64,000 nucleotides of DNA from Prosopocoilus inquinatus (lineage: Eukaryota > Arthropoda > Insecta > Coleoptera > Lucanidae): positions 11,428,501 through 11,492,500 of the forward strand of contig CM069877.1 in the NCBI GenBank assembly GCA_036172665.1. The letters run 5' to 3'. The position numbers and the translations under genes were made by a program. The notes under the pieces are model-generated. The model made no database searches, was not told the origin of the DNA, and saw nothing but the letters and a program-made list of their open reading frames with translations. This document shows, one piece after another, positions 23,005 to 35,700 of the stretch; within the stretch, counting starts at the first letter, position 1, and each line of letters opens with the position of its first letter.

Positions 23005-25320
23005 TAGGAAACCAATAACGAGATAAAGTGATTTCAATTTAATACAAAGTTGAGGAAGAAAATTTAGATCAGTACATAAATAAATAAGGCTTTCCAAACA
23101 GAGAATATTGCGTCGTATTCTGAAAGCCGTACTCTGCGTTGCAGATCAAAGCTTTTCAAAGCCTGACGACTCGTTAATCAGGTATTTATGGCAAGCGAAT
23201 TCCGAGCGCAAAAAAGGCCTGGAAGTTTGCTTCTCTCTTTCATCAATTAGGCTTCCCTAGGGACAAGCGAATTCCGACCGCAAACTAGGTCTGGAAGTTT
23301 GCTTCTCTCTTTCATCAATTAGGCTTCCTTAGGGGTGTTGTTTCTTCTCGGGATAATTCAAGGCTGAACCTGAGAAATTAATTGGTTTCGGTGAGTTGGT
23401 TCTTTTTTTTTGGGCCCCCCCCCCATACAGTTGCACTCCTGTTAATAATTAAAGTAAACTAGTTATCAGGCGTTGACTACTGACCGTACTTGGTAAACGA
23501 AATAATAAAGGGGTTTTACTTTAATACAAAGTTGAGGAAGGAAATTTAAAAGACTTTCCAAACGGAGAATATCGCGTCGTGTTCTAAAAGAGACACTCTA
23601 CGCCGCAGATCAAAGCATTTTTGTATAGCCTTTCAAAGCCTGACGACTCGTTAATGAGGTATTTATGGCAAGCGAATTCCGAGCGCAAACTAGGCCTGGA
23701 AGTTTGCTTTTCTCTTTCATCAATTAGGCTTCCTTAGGGGCGTTGTTTCTTCTCGGGATAACTCAAGGCTGAACCTGAGAAATTAATTGGTTTCGGTGAG
23801 TTGGTCTTTTTTTTTGGGGGGTGGGGGGGGGGGGGGGCGAAGGACAGTTGCACTCGTGTTAATAATTAAAGTAAAGTGGTTATCAGGAGTTGACTACTGA
23901 CCGTACTTGGTAAACGAAATAATAAAGGGGTTTTAATTTAATACAAAGTTGAGGAAGAAAAATTAGATCAATAAATAAATAAGGCTTTCCAAACGGAGAA
24001 TATCGCGTCGTGTTCTGAAGGAGGCACTCTACGCCGCAGTTCAAAGCATTTTTGTATAGCTTTTCAAAGCCAGGAGACTCATTAATCAGGTATTTATGGC
24101 AAGCGAATTTTGAGCGCAAAATAGGCCTGGAAGTTTGCTTCTCTCTTTCATCAATTAGGCTTCCCTAGGAGCGTTGTTTCTTCTCGGGATATTTCAAGGC
24201 TGATCCTGAGAAATTAATTGGTTTCGGTGAGTTGAATCTATTTTCGGACGAAATACAGTTGCACTCTTGCTGATAATAGTAAGTGAAGTGGTTATCGGGA
24301 GTCGACTGTTGACCGTACTTGATAAACGAAATACGGGCCCCGTTTTTTAAAATTTAGTGTTAATTAATTTCCAAATTTTTGCTTCTAGGAAACTAATAAC
24401 GAGATAACGTTACAAGTACATCATAAAAAGATTTTAGTCTAATGCAAAGTTGAGGAGGAGGTAAATAAATAAGACTCGATGATTTTCTAAATGGAAAATA
24501 TTACGCGGTGTTCCCAAAAAGGCGCTTTACGTCGCAAATTAAAGCGTGTTTTGAAACTTTTCGAAGCCTGACAACTACTCCAGTTAATCAGGCATTTATG
24601 GTAAGCGAATTCTGAGTACAAACTAGACTTCAAAGTGTGTTACGTTCTTTCATTAATTAGGCTTTTAGGCGCTTCTCCTCAGTATATTTCAAGGCTGAAC
24701 CTAAGAAATTAATTGGTTTCGCTGAGTAGGTTCTTTTTGGTGTTCACGTGTACTTGGTAAAGAAAAATACGGGCCCCGTTTGCCAAAACTTTAGCATTGA
24801 TTAAATTGCAAATTCTCGCTTCTAGGAAACCAATAACGAGATACTGTTACAGACACGTCATAAAGAGATTTTAGTTTAATACAAAGTTGGGGAAGAAAAT
24901 TTAGATAAATAAGTCCTGGTTGATTACGAAATGGAAAATATTACGCCGTGTTCTGAACGAGGCACTTTACGCCGCAAATCAAAGCATTCTTGCGAAGCTT
25001 TTCAAAGCCTGACAACAACTAACAACAGTTAATCAGGTATTTATGGCAAGCAAATTCTGAGCGCAAACTAGGCCTCAAACATTGTTTCGTTCTTTCACCA
25101 ATTAGGCTTGCTTAGGGCTCGTTTTAGTTGGGATATTTCGAACCTGAGAAATTAATTGGTATGGTATGGGACGGATGTTTTCGAGCGAAATGCAGTCGCA
25201 CTCGTGCTAATAAACTCATGCTAATAATAATAAGTAATGTGGTTAACTGTTTATGCTTAGTAAACAAAATACGGGCCCCGCTTTTCAGAATTTTGGCAAG
25301 AATGTTGCCCTTGAAAAAAA
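23005..25320. repeat. Diverged tandem array, ~420-500-bp unit, 5 copies
   Basis: The landmark aatacaaagttgaggaag recurs near 23041, 23522, 23939, 24440 and 24878. Each unit also contains aggtatttatggcaagcgaa, tttcatcaattaggcttcc, gaaattaattggtttcggtga and gtactt(g)gtaaacgaaa. Homopolymer runs of C (about 23412) and G (about 23816-23837) occur at the same place in two units. The later copies are most diverged. Confidence 0.88.
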
Positions 25321-25409
25321 CAATGTGTTAAATAGTACTTCTAATTATATTTATGATAATGTTACATTTAAATATTAAATCAAATCTAAAGTTAATTTCG
25401 TTTCGCTGT

Positions 25410-26700
25410 TACGTTCAAGGGGCGGCAATTAGCCTCTTGGCCACTTGACACATGTTCTGTGATTTTTTCGACAAAAAAATTAATGGCAAATAGTTTCTTG
25501 TCTGGTAAAAATTGTTTAATGTTTAGAAAATGAAGGAGAATATTTACAAAGTGAAGGAAAATGTTTAGAAAGTGCAGGAGAATATTTAAAATGTGAAGGA
25601 AAATGTTTGAAAAGTGAAGGAGAACGTTTGGAAAGTGAAAGAAAATGTTTGGAAAATGTAGGAAATGTTTAAAAAGTAAAGAACAATGTTTTAAAAAAGT
25701 AAAAAGGTTGAAAAAATTTCCCTAATGTTTCAAATTTCTTTCAATTTTTGTTTTTTTTCCATTTTTTGTTTCTTTTAACTTTTTTTAACAATCTTGATAA
25801 TTGACTGTTTTTGTATGTCCCAACTCGTGTGTCAGAGGGCGCCAAAGTATGGAGTGACACGCGGGCGGGTTATGGCCTCGCGGGGACCTTGGTCATGTTC
25901 AATGGACGGCAATTAACCTATTAGCCACTGGACACATGTTATGTGATTTCTTCGGCCAAAAAAATTAATGGGAAATAGTTTCTTGTCTGGTAAAAATTCG
26001 AAGAAAATTATCCACAAGACTGAACTGTCTTGATGAAGGTATAAAAATATGTTTGGTAAGCTAATACTTACGGTTTGGTTTAAAAAAAAAAACAAAACAA
26101 ATTATATTTTACTTTCTAAGTTCAGAAATTTAAGTTCTTTTTGCTTTTGTGATTTAGTTTCTTTTTTTTTCTTCTAATATTAATAACAAGCCCCACGTTG
26201 CATACCGAGGAGTCTGAACAGGAGCCTCCTTAGTCAGATGAGAAGAAAGCGCTTCGCGCTCTTTGGCCTGCTCGTTTCTGGGGACTCGCGGCAGCTAAGA
26301 ACTTGAAAAAAGTGAAGGAGAATGTTTTCAAAATGAAGGAAAATGTTTTGAAAATGAAAGAAAATGTTTTGAAAATGAAGGAGAATGTTTAGAAAGTGAA
26401 GGAGAATGTTTAGAAAACGAAGGTGAATGTTTAGAAAGTGAAGGAAAATGTTTGGAAAGTGAAAGAAAATAAAGGAAATGTTTAAAAACTGAAGGAAAAT
26501 GTTTTAAAAAAGTTGAAAAATTGTCCCTAATGTTTCAATTTTTTTTTAATTTTTGTTTTTCCAATTTTTTGTTATTTCTTTTAATTCTTTTTAACAATCT
26601 TGACAACTGACTCTTTTTTATGTCCCAACTCATCTGTCAGAGGGCACCAGAGTACGGAGTGGCACGCGGGCGGGTTTTGGCCTCGCGGGGGCCCTGCAAT
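25410..26700. repeat. Duplicated block with ~21-bp minisatellite
   Basis: Segment 25425-25510 (gcggcaattagcc, cacatgtt, tagtttcttgtctggtaaaa) is repeated at 25900-25995. A minisatellite of the form gaaggagaatgtttagaaagt fills 25525-25700 and again 26308-26510. Both are followed by the same tail, through tttttaacaatcttgat and gtcagagggcgcca to acgcgggcgggtt (25840-25890 and 26640-26697). So an approximately 0.5-kb module is present twice. Confidence 0.8.
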
Positions 26701-28750
26701 CAAGTCAAAAATTTATCATTATATTAATTGTATCTTTCTTCTTTTTTTAATTTAATATAATTTTCCTAATAATTTGACAATTAATTTACTTAATTAATTT
26801 TCTTCGTATTACGTGATGAATTTGTGAGCCAATCATATCTGAGCGGTAATTGAAAAAAAATGATTAACTATTATTTATTGTTGCATTACTTTGTGCAAAT
26901 CTACATTATTTGATTTTGTATTGATTATTTCAATATGATGTTTTTTTTTCTTGCTACTTAAAATGATTGTGCTATGATCATCTGTGTTTTCATGGTATGT
27001 GAAGTAAAAGAAGAGAGAAAAGAAAAAAACAATCGGCCCTTCTCGACTCGACTACCGGAGCAGTGTTGTTGTTATTTCAGCTACAACAACGACACTATAA
27101 TATTTTTGTTAACGTGCGCGAATTTTCATACTATTCTAATTCGGCCGTGACAATAACAATAAACTCTTCGTGTAAATGACACTGGTAAACGGCCTTGAAG
27201 TTAAATACAATTAAGAAGAGTAGATTTCTTTGTGTAGGCGCAGGTGCGCTTCCAACATGCTAGTACCTATAAATACCCAATTTATCTTTGCTCCTACATT
27301 ACTAATTTTAAATATATTATTTTATTATTCTATTGTCGTTTTTTTTCTTTAATAAAACATCATCGCTTGATCGTGAAATAACGTTTATTTTTTTTTAAAA
27401 CAATCAAAAAGCGAAAATATTTTTATTCGCACGGACACGAACGTTGGACTTCTGCCTCCAACTGTTCGCATTCTCGTCGTTCAACAAGAAGAATCGGTAA
27501 TGCGAGAATCAAAGGCGAGCGTCATCATCAAAAAAAAAAAAAGACTGTCGCTTCCAGTACTCAAACCGTCATTATTCATTTATTATTATGCAGTGGCAAG
27601 CGCAAAGCGAAAGAAAACCTTTGTTTTCCGTAGGACTTTTCAGCAGCGACGCGCTCTTTGCTGAGAAAGAGAGAGGCAGAAAGACTTTCAGGTTTAAAGC
27701 GACGAAATTTAACGCACTGTTACGTGCATTAGAAGTTAACCTCAAACAGTAGAACAAAATTACGCTACTTGAGTTAAAGTGCTTTAATTAATTCGCTTGT
27801 GTACTGTAAACTAAAAAAAATTAAAGAATTTGGAAACAGACAGGAACCTTTTCTTCTGCGGATGTGTGTGGTGTGATATCCGTACTGAAAAAGGAAAAAA
27901 ACAATAGGGAATAAAAACGTAGCTAATAAAAGTGGCGCCAAACGTGGAGCTGGCGCCTAATACCACCACAATAAAATTAGGGCCAAACGTTCATAGGTGA
28001 TAAAAATACAATCTTTGTTTTTCTTTAATGGAACACCCTGTGTATTGTTTGCTAAGATAAAGGATCATATTTTTCTGAAAATTGAAACGAGAAATGCCAA
28101 AAATGAATTAAAAAGAAGCCCGCCAAACTTTAAACATAAAATGTGAAACATTAAAAATTGAACCTTTAAGTTAATGCAACCCAGGAAAGGAATTTTTATA
28201 AAAGATAAAAAAGTAAGAAATTATCAAAAATCGAAACAAAAAAAAAAAAAAAATAAGAAAGTACGAGGAAACTGTAAAAGATCGAAATGTGAAATGTTAA
28301 ACATAAATTTTAAGAAAAAATCAAAAATCCAAAAAAATAAAATGTAAAAAAAGAACGTTTCGGGGACATCCCAACCCAACTAAATTGAACTCGGTCGAAA
28401 AAAGATTTTTATAAAAAAATCAGAAATTTTAAGGAAATAAAAAATTAGAAACCAGAAAATTGAAAGAAAAAATGTTAAAAATTAATTAATAAGAAGCCCA
28501 ACTACTCTAATAACTTGTTTAACTCTAGGAAAGAGATAGCCAATTTGAAGAGGGACAAAAGAATTTTTACAATTTCGTTTCTTTCGAGAAGATGCAACTG
28601 TAACATTATTTGTATCCGGTTTGAACCTCTTCCACCTTTAAGAACTATTTTCGGAACTATTATCAGTTTAACCTCATTGATCTTTTCTTGCTTCCATCTT
28701 TCTTCTTCTGCGTTTTTAAAACAATTGATATTGTTTTTCTTTTGAATTTC
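26701..28750. other. AT-rich intergenic DNA, no gene seen
   Basis: Long A/T-rich stretch with many poly-T and poly-A tracts. One gaacaccctgtgtat near 28033 looks like an isolated end of a cagggtg-type inverted-repeat element. The only frames of 60-76 codons have no recognisable content. Confidence 0.45.
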
Positions 28751-28966
28751 TTTTTAATTGTTTTGTCTATTGCTGGAGAGAGCAACCGTTACCCTCCTTC
28801 AAAAAACATTTGAAAACCTTCCTAGAAGAGCAATGCTTCTATAATGTAGAAGAATACTTAAATTGTAAAGTTTTGTAAATTAATATTTTTGACCTTACTG
28901 TACTGGAACTATTTTCTTTGTGTGGTACAATAAAAATTATTATTATTATTATTATTATTATTCTCG
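28751..28966 (+). mobile_element. 5'-truncated tail of a jockey/CR1-like non-LTR element
   Basis: The frame KKHLKTFLEEQCFYNVEEYL, then a stop, matches the C-terminus of the reverse transcriptase at 8701 (KHFKSFKEQIKDHF...TIEEYF). It is followed by about 90 bp and the same kind of end: AATAAAAATTATTATT with a trinucleotide tail at about 28930-28962. Only the last ~200 bp of the element were inserted. Confidence 0.75.
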
Positions 28967-30560
28967 TCCTTCTTTTCTTTACGTCCTTGACCTTTCGCGT
29001 CTCGTTTCCACCATATCACCGCATTTTCTTGCGCTCATCGTTTTCCCTCCTTGATCTTTTCTTGCTTCTTCTGCGTTTCTAAAACAATTATATTCGTTCA
29101 TTGTTTTTTTTTTCTTTTGAATTCTTTTTAAATTGTTTTGTCTTTTCTCGTCCTTCTTTTCTTTACGTCCTTGACCTTTTGCGACTCGTTTCAACTATTA
29201 CCGCATTTTCTTGCGCTCATCGTTTTCCCTCCTTCTTCTTTTCTTTCTTCTTCTGCGTTTCTAAAACAATTATATTCGTTCATTGTTTCTTTTTTTTGAA
29301 TCTTTTCTTGCTTCCATCTTTCTTCTTCTGCGTTTCTAAAACAATTACATCCCTTCATTGCTTTTTTTTATTTGTGTTTTGAATTCTTTTGAAATTGTTT
29401 TGTCTTTTCTCGTCCTTCTTTTCTTTACGTCCTTGACCTTTTGCGTCTCTTTTCCACCATAGCACCGCATTTTCTTGCGCTCATGGTTTTCCCTCCTTGA
29501 TCTTTTCTTGCTTCTTCTGCGTTTCTAAAACAATTATATTCGTTCATTGTTTTCTTTCTTTCGAATTCTTTTTCTCTTGTTTGGCCTTTTTTCATCTTTC
29601 TTTTCTTTACGTCCTTGACCTTCTGTGTCTCGTTTCTACCATCCCAGCATTTTCTCGCGCTCATTGTTTTCCCTTCTTGATCTTTTCTTATTTCTTCTGC
29701 GTTTCTAAAACAATTATATTCGTTCATTGTTTTTTTCTTTTGAATTCTTTTTAAATTGTTTTGTCTTTCCTCGCAACTTCTTTTCTTTACGTCCTTGATC
29801 TTTTGCGTCTTGTTTCAACCGTCACCGCATTTTCTTACGCTCAAGGTTTTCCCTCCTTGATCTTTTCTTGCATCCATCTTTCTTCTTCTGCGTTTCTAAA
29901 ACAATTATACTCCTTCATTGTTTCTTTTTCTTTCGAATTCTTTTTATCTTCTTTTTCCTTTGTTCGTCTTTCTTTTCTTTACCTCCTAGACCTTTTGCAT
30001 CTCGTTTCCACCATCACCGCATTTTCTCGCGCTCATCGTTTTCTCTCCTTGATTTTTTCTTGCTTCAATCTTTCTTCTTCTGAGTTTCTAAACAATTATA
30101 TTCGGTTCATTGTTTTTTTTTTTCTTTTGAATTCTTTTTGTTTTGCCTTTTCTCGTCTTTCTTTTTTTTACCTCCTCGACCTTTTGCGTCTCGTTTCCAC
30201 AATCACCGCAGTTTCTTGCGCTCATCGTTTTCCCTCCCAGATCTTTTCTTGCTTTAATCTTTCTCGTTCATTGTTTTTTTTCTTTAGATTTTTTTTTATC
30301 TTGTTTTGCCTTTTCTCGTCTTTCTTTTCTTTACCTCCTAGACCTTTTGCGTCTCGTTTCCACCACCACCGCATTTTCTTGCGCTCATCGTTTCCCCCCT
30401 TGATTTTTTATTGCTTTTCTTCTGCGTTTTTAAAACAATTATATCCGTTCATATTTTATACTTTGGATCCTTTTTGTTTTGCCTTTTCTCATCTTTCTTT
30501 TCTTTACCTCCTTGACCTTTTGCATCTCGTCATCACCTCACTTTTCTCATCTATTTTCAA
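28967..30560. repeat. Pyrimidine-rich tandem array, ~185-bp unit, 8-9 copies
   Basis: The landmark gcgctcatcgttttccctcc or a variant occurs near 29032, 29212, 29478, 29655, 29838, 30030, 30220 and 30383. Other shared pieces are cttgaccttttgcgtctcg, ttcttctgcgtttctaaaac and aattatattcgttcattg. The nearly pure C/T plus strand leaves long open frames (up to 297 codons) rich in Phe, Ser and Leu. I regard these as compositional, not genes. Confidence 0.88.
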
Positions 30561-32400
30561 TTGTATCAATTTGCTTCAGCTTCTTTCGTCTTTTACTCAA
30601 CAAGCCAACTTTTTTTTATTTGACAAAGTATTTGCAGATACAGAATTGAAATAGTTCCTTACCGCGCCGTGAGCTGGGGGCGGGCAACTGCCCTATTTGC
30701 CCCAGCTTGGCTACGCCCGTGTAAGGTAGACATCGCTTCCGTAGAGCGACTAGCGCAGCAGTCATCATAACGTCGGCCGAAGCAAAACACCGGCATCGCC
30801 TTAACCTGTGCTATCGGCGGACTGAGGGAGTACTTCTACGCTTAATGTAACACAGGAGGATCGTTCAAGCGCCCATAAATAAATTATCATCGAAATTCGA
30901 CCCACTACCCACACCTCCATCTGAGCTAGGGAATTTCTAAGGCTTTTTCAGGTAAATCAAACGAGTTTGATAGCAGCGTTCAACAATATTATAGAGTGCA
31001 GAAGTGTAGCAACCGGTAGAGAAACAAAAGAAATGAAACCAAAAAATTTGGAGGATAAACCAGAATTAAAAAAAAGAAAAACTGCAAGGGAGTACGTGTC
31101 ATATATTAATCCTTCCGCATCATTCATTCCACATCAGCTTGGCGGAAAATAAAAATATTAAATTTTAAAACTGGAAAATAAAGATCGCGTATTTATCCTG
31201 AGGATGTGCTGCAAAAAAAGAAGAAAAAAACGTCGCGATGATTAAAAATGGTCCGTGCGTTTCGGCCCTTTCATTATGCGTTTTTATTTTATTGCGGCGC
31301 TCTCTCCGACGGAATGTTTAATGCACATTTGCTTTTATGTATGCCGGTATTTGCTACGGCGAAATACAGCTCACGATTACCCCCTACATCCCCCTCCCAC
31401 CGGCCGATAACGAAAAGGACATAACGTAACAAATTGCATTTCTGTTTATGCGCGCCGTGCGCATAGCGAGCACGTAAAATATTAAACAATTCCGTAAAAT
31501 CCGGAACGCCATTTATACGGCTTCGGTCGTTGCGTCCGGGGGGTGGAGGAGGTGGGACGGGCGAGGGGTACGCTCAGGTGGAGTTTTAATTCGAAATCGA
31601 TGTGTTATAATTATCGTGACAGCGGTCGGATTTCTCCGCCCCACACCCCTCCGAATATTAACCCGACCTCCTCTCGTCATCGTCGGGTTCTTTTAACCAA
31701 CCCCCCCCCCTTCCCCCCCCCCGCCCGCCGTTAAGAAGATTTCCGCGCGCAGATGGGGGATTTTAACTCTCGAGCGTCGTTTTGGGGCTGTAATTAAGGC
31801 GCGGATTACTTCGTCAAATTTAAAAGCCACCCTTCTGTTTGCGCCACGACGCACGGGGGAAGGGGAGGGGGGGGAGGAGCCTTTCATGATTATAAATGGC
31901 TTAACTTCAAAGAAAAATCGTTTATTTTTTTGTAACGCTCCGATTGGTCGTCGGTTTTTCGATGAAACGAATCCGTTTCCTTTCAAATGGCTTCGCGTCT
32001 AAATTAAAAACAAATGCCTTAATTCTTTTCTTTGTAGAATGCGCTCAACTTCCACGTGCGCTGGTGTTAAGCGAGAGAAAAGTTGGCAACCCTGTGTTGG
32101 TTCAAACAATTTCGGAGATACAGTTGGCGTCCCTGATTAGAACGTCGATGGTCATATATAAACGTCAATCACCCTCACCAGTGTCTACAGATGGCGGACG
32201 ATCGTGATTAGAGCACCTGCAAGGCGGTGCCTCTGTCGGCAAATTACAATAAAAAAAAAACGCAAACTTTCGCTTTTATTATTTATTATTCGCCGCCCCC
32301 AGTCAATCAAAATTAAAATTAATTAAAAGGGCGATTGCATCCATTGGCCAGTTTCGTCAGTTAACGCCTGACCGTTTGTTAAAATAAAAAAATTTAAAAT
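30561..32400. other. Intergenic DNA 3' of GPAA1, no gene seen
   Basis: Contains a strong hairpin at 30672-30708 (gctgggggcgggcaac... closing with ttgccccagc), followed by ggctacgcccgtg. It then becomes low-repeat DNA with CG-rich and homopolymer C patches near 31700 and G patches near 31860. Small frames (61-131 codons) have no recognisable domain. Confidence 0.4.
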
Positions 32401-32408
32401 CGTAATGA

Positions 32409-32414
32409 TTTATT
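32409..32414 (-). terminator. Candidate polyadenylation signal of GPAA1
   Basis: AATAAA on the minus strand, 44 bases past the GPAA1 stop codon. Further copies lie near 32275-32290, so the true cleavage site is not fixed. Confidence 0.35.
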
Positions 32415-32457
32415 TACGAAAAGAAAAAAAAGAAAAATTATTATTAACTACAAACGA

Positions 32458-32788
32458 CTAGTCTTTCTTCTCCTTTGGTGGTGGTGGTGATTGGGTTTTC
32501 GGGGGGCTAAGCTCTTCCGGCGTCGGCACGTACAAAGACATGTACCAGAAGCACAGCCAGTTCGAAACGAATATGGTGCAGGCGACGCTGAACAGCCAGT
32601 TGCCGTAAATCATCGAGTCGACGATGCTAAACATAACGGCCTGCTGGGTGGCTCCGACGCCGCGGAACAAAATCTCCTTTACCGACTCGTCCGGAAACGT
32701 CACGAAGGTGTACGCCATCACGGTGATGGAAGCCAGCGCGAACGGGTGGAGCAAGAGCCAGAAGGTTTTATGTACGAACGAACACGCC
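32458..32788 (-). CDS. GPAA1: GPAA1 exon 6 (residues 572-681, stop)
   Basis: 331 nt from acceptor ttttttag| to TAG at 32460-32458. Encodes membrane segments (FALASITVMAYTFV, LFSVACTIFVSNWLCFWYM) and a proline-rich tail PPKTQSPPPPKEKKD. The human counterpart ends soon after its last membrane segment, so the charged tail is extra. Confidence 0.93.
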
Positions 32789-35700
32789 CTAAAAAAATTT
32801 AGTGTAAAAATAAAACATATTTGCACTAACCAAGTACATACAATTTGCACCATCGTAATATAATATACAGGGTGGCTTTAATATGAAAATGCGGGCGATT
32901 CGTAAGATATCTGATGATATAAGCGAGGCGCGCTACATTCCGTTGTACGTCAGACGCTTATTGTCATGATAAATACTTAAAATTCAACATAACCATTAGT
33001 GAATGATGACCTCATGCGCTTGCTGTCTAGATAAATACTTAAAACGAAACATAACCATGAGATTTTTTTATAAAACTGAACATACAATGTGAAAATTCCT
33101 TTGCATTCTAAGTATTCATCAACACAGCATGCGTCTCATTGTTCACTAAAGACGTACAACGGAATGTAGCGCGCATTTGGTAATAACATCCTTCCTAGAT
33201 TTGGTAAAAGTCAGTATAACGATAAAGAAAAGCTTTTTAGAGGCAATGCGCGCTACATTCCGTTGCATGCCGTTAGTGAAAGATGACGTCAGACGCTTGC
33301 TGTCTTGATAACTACTTAAAATGCAACCTAACCAGTATACATGCCGTGAGATTTTTTTTTATAAAACTGAACACACGATGTAAAGATTTCTTTGCATTTT
33401 AAGTATTTATGAACACAGCGTGTGTCTGACCTCATCATTCACAAATGACGTGTAACGGAATGTAGCGCGCCTTGAATAAAAAAAAAACTTTCTTTACCGT
33501 TATGCTAGTTTTTACCAGATATGCTAGGAATCGCCGGCCTTTGATAGTAACATCCGTCCTAGGATAATAAAAATTTTGTATTAAATACATACATTGCTGT
33601 TGATACCTACCACTCTTTTGTCATTGTGTATTAAGTTATCAGAAAACAAATCATATCTGGGATGCTTTCGTACTGCAAAAATATGAATACATGGTAATGC
33701 TTTAGTTACATAGAAAGAGCAGGAACTTGTGTTTCGGTCTGTTTCATGTTCGGAACGTCCTTCTATAAATATTTTGAATATTCTGTCTCCTTCGGTAATT
33801 GTTATATCAATAGTATGACTCTTGATCAGTTGATCATTAATTAAATCTGCCTATAAGAACCTAAGGCAAGGCGCGCTACATTCCGTTCGGTAACATTAGT
33901 GAAAAATGACGTCAAACGCATGTTGTCTTGATAAATAATTAAAATGCGCAACATAACCAGTATACATACCGTGAGATTTTTCATAAAATCGAACACAATG
34001 TAAAAATTCCTTTGCATTTTAAGTATTTATTAACACAGCATGCGTCTGACGTCATAATTTCCTAATAAAGTCCAACGGAATGTAGCGCGCCTTGCCTATA
34101 AAAAACCTTCTTTATCGTTATACTGGTTTTTATCATATATCCTAGGAATCGCCGGCCTTTGGTAATAAATAACATTCTTCCTAGGATATCTAGTAAAAGC
34201 CAGTGTAACGATAAAGATAGTAGCAACTCTACGCTGTACAGTTTGAGTCTGCGAGGCACCCAAATTATGCGACGATAATACGAAAGCAATCGCTTAAAGA
34301 AGAACGAAATTTCGAAATTTTAGTTCAATGGCAATTACAACAAGATGATTCGCCTAGCGCAATGTCACGTAGCTTCTCACGGGAATTCAAACAAACAGGA
34401 GGCGACGGGGTGGATTCTGCCCTGTCGTACTTTTCTGCCCTGTCGTACTTTTCTGCCTTGTCGTACATTTCTGCTCTGTCGTACTTTTCCGCCCTGTCGT
34501 ACTTTTCTGCACAGTCGTTCTGTTCTACCCTGTCATACTTGCTCGTGAGGTATTCACGCGAAGAAACCACGAAACGAAATTTTTTATAAGTCATTGATCA
34601 GCGCGGTGATGTGACGGCACAAGTCCGATCAGTAAAGACAGTCGACGATATTTAAATTAAGAAATAGGTAGCTGAAATGCGATTAAATATAATTATTATT
34701 GCACTGACAATCACGATTAGAGAAGTAGATGTCTACTAGACGCCTATATTTTCTTTTGTTTTCTTTTGTTCGCCTCGTTCATCGTATTTCTACCTCATTT
34801 GTTTCAGGTCTTCCTTGTCGAATCATTAAAGTTTCTTTTCTTTCTGTTTTCTTATTGATCTTGATTTTAGAACATCCGTCTGTTAATAACCATCGATTTC
34901 CTTTTGTTTCTGTTCCTGCTTTTGAACATTTTCATACAGGATGAACAGAAAACAAAAAGAGATCGTGGGCTGGAAATTAAAAAAAAAAAGTTTTGTTTCA
35001 GGTTTTTCTGGTCGAATCATTACGGTTTCTTTCTTTTCTTTTTGTGTTTGTCTTAATTTTAGAGCATCCGCCTAATAACCGTCGTTCTTCTTTTGTTTCT
35101 CTTCCTGCTTTTGAACATTTTTTTTGTATTTTGTATTTTGTACTTTGTTCAGAAAATAAAAGGAAATCGTCCATCAAAGATTGAAAATTAAAAAAAAAAA
35201 GTTTTTGTTTCTTTTTTTTGTGTTTCGATTTTTTAACACTCCGATGTAGAAACAGTGCCGTCGATTTTCTTTTGTTTTCCTTCTTGTTTCCGAACAGTTT
35301 TGTTTTGGAAGAACAGAAAACAAAAGGAGATCGCTGGTTGGAAGTCGAAATCCCTTAAAAATTGAAAATTAAAAAAAAAACGAATCTCTCAAAGTAAGAA
35401 AAAAGCTGAGAGCCAAAACAATAGAAATTCGGTCGAAGCTTTCATTTGCTTTTTTCTTGCATTTCCTTCCGTCGAGCGTTAATTTTTGTGTTACGGTTAT
35501 TTTTTTTTTGTTTTGTTTTCCGTCCGTGATTGATTTTCTTCCATTCCGCTGTATTAACGTCGATCTTCTTTTGTTTTATTTTATTTTTTTCTGTTCACCG
35601 CGTTGGGTTTCCTCTTTCGTTTGTTTTTTTCTTTTTGCATTTCCTTCTGTCGCGCGTTAATTTTTCGCATTAGGATTGATAGTTTTTTTTTGTTTTCCGT

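Noticed and set aside
29761..30654. 297-codon plus-strand open frame, Phe/Ser/Leu-rich, looking like a membrane protein
   Set aside because: It spans several units of a pyrimidine-rich tandem array and reads the same repeat in shifting frames. Lack of stops follows from composition.
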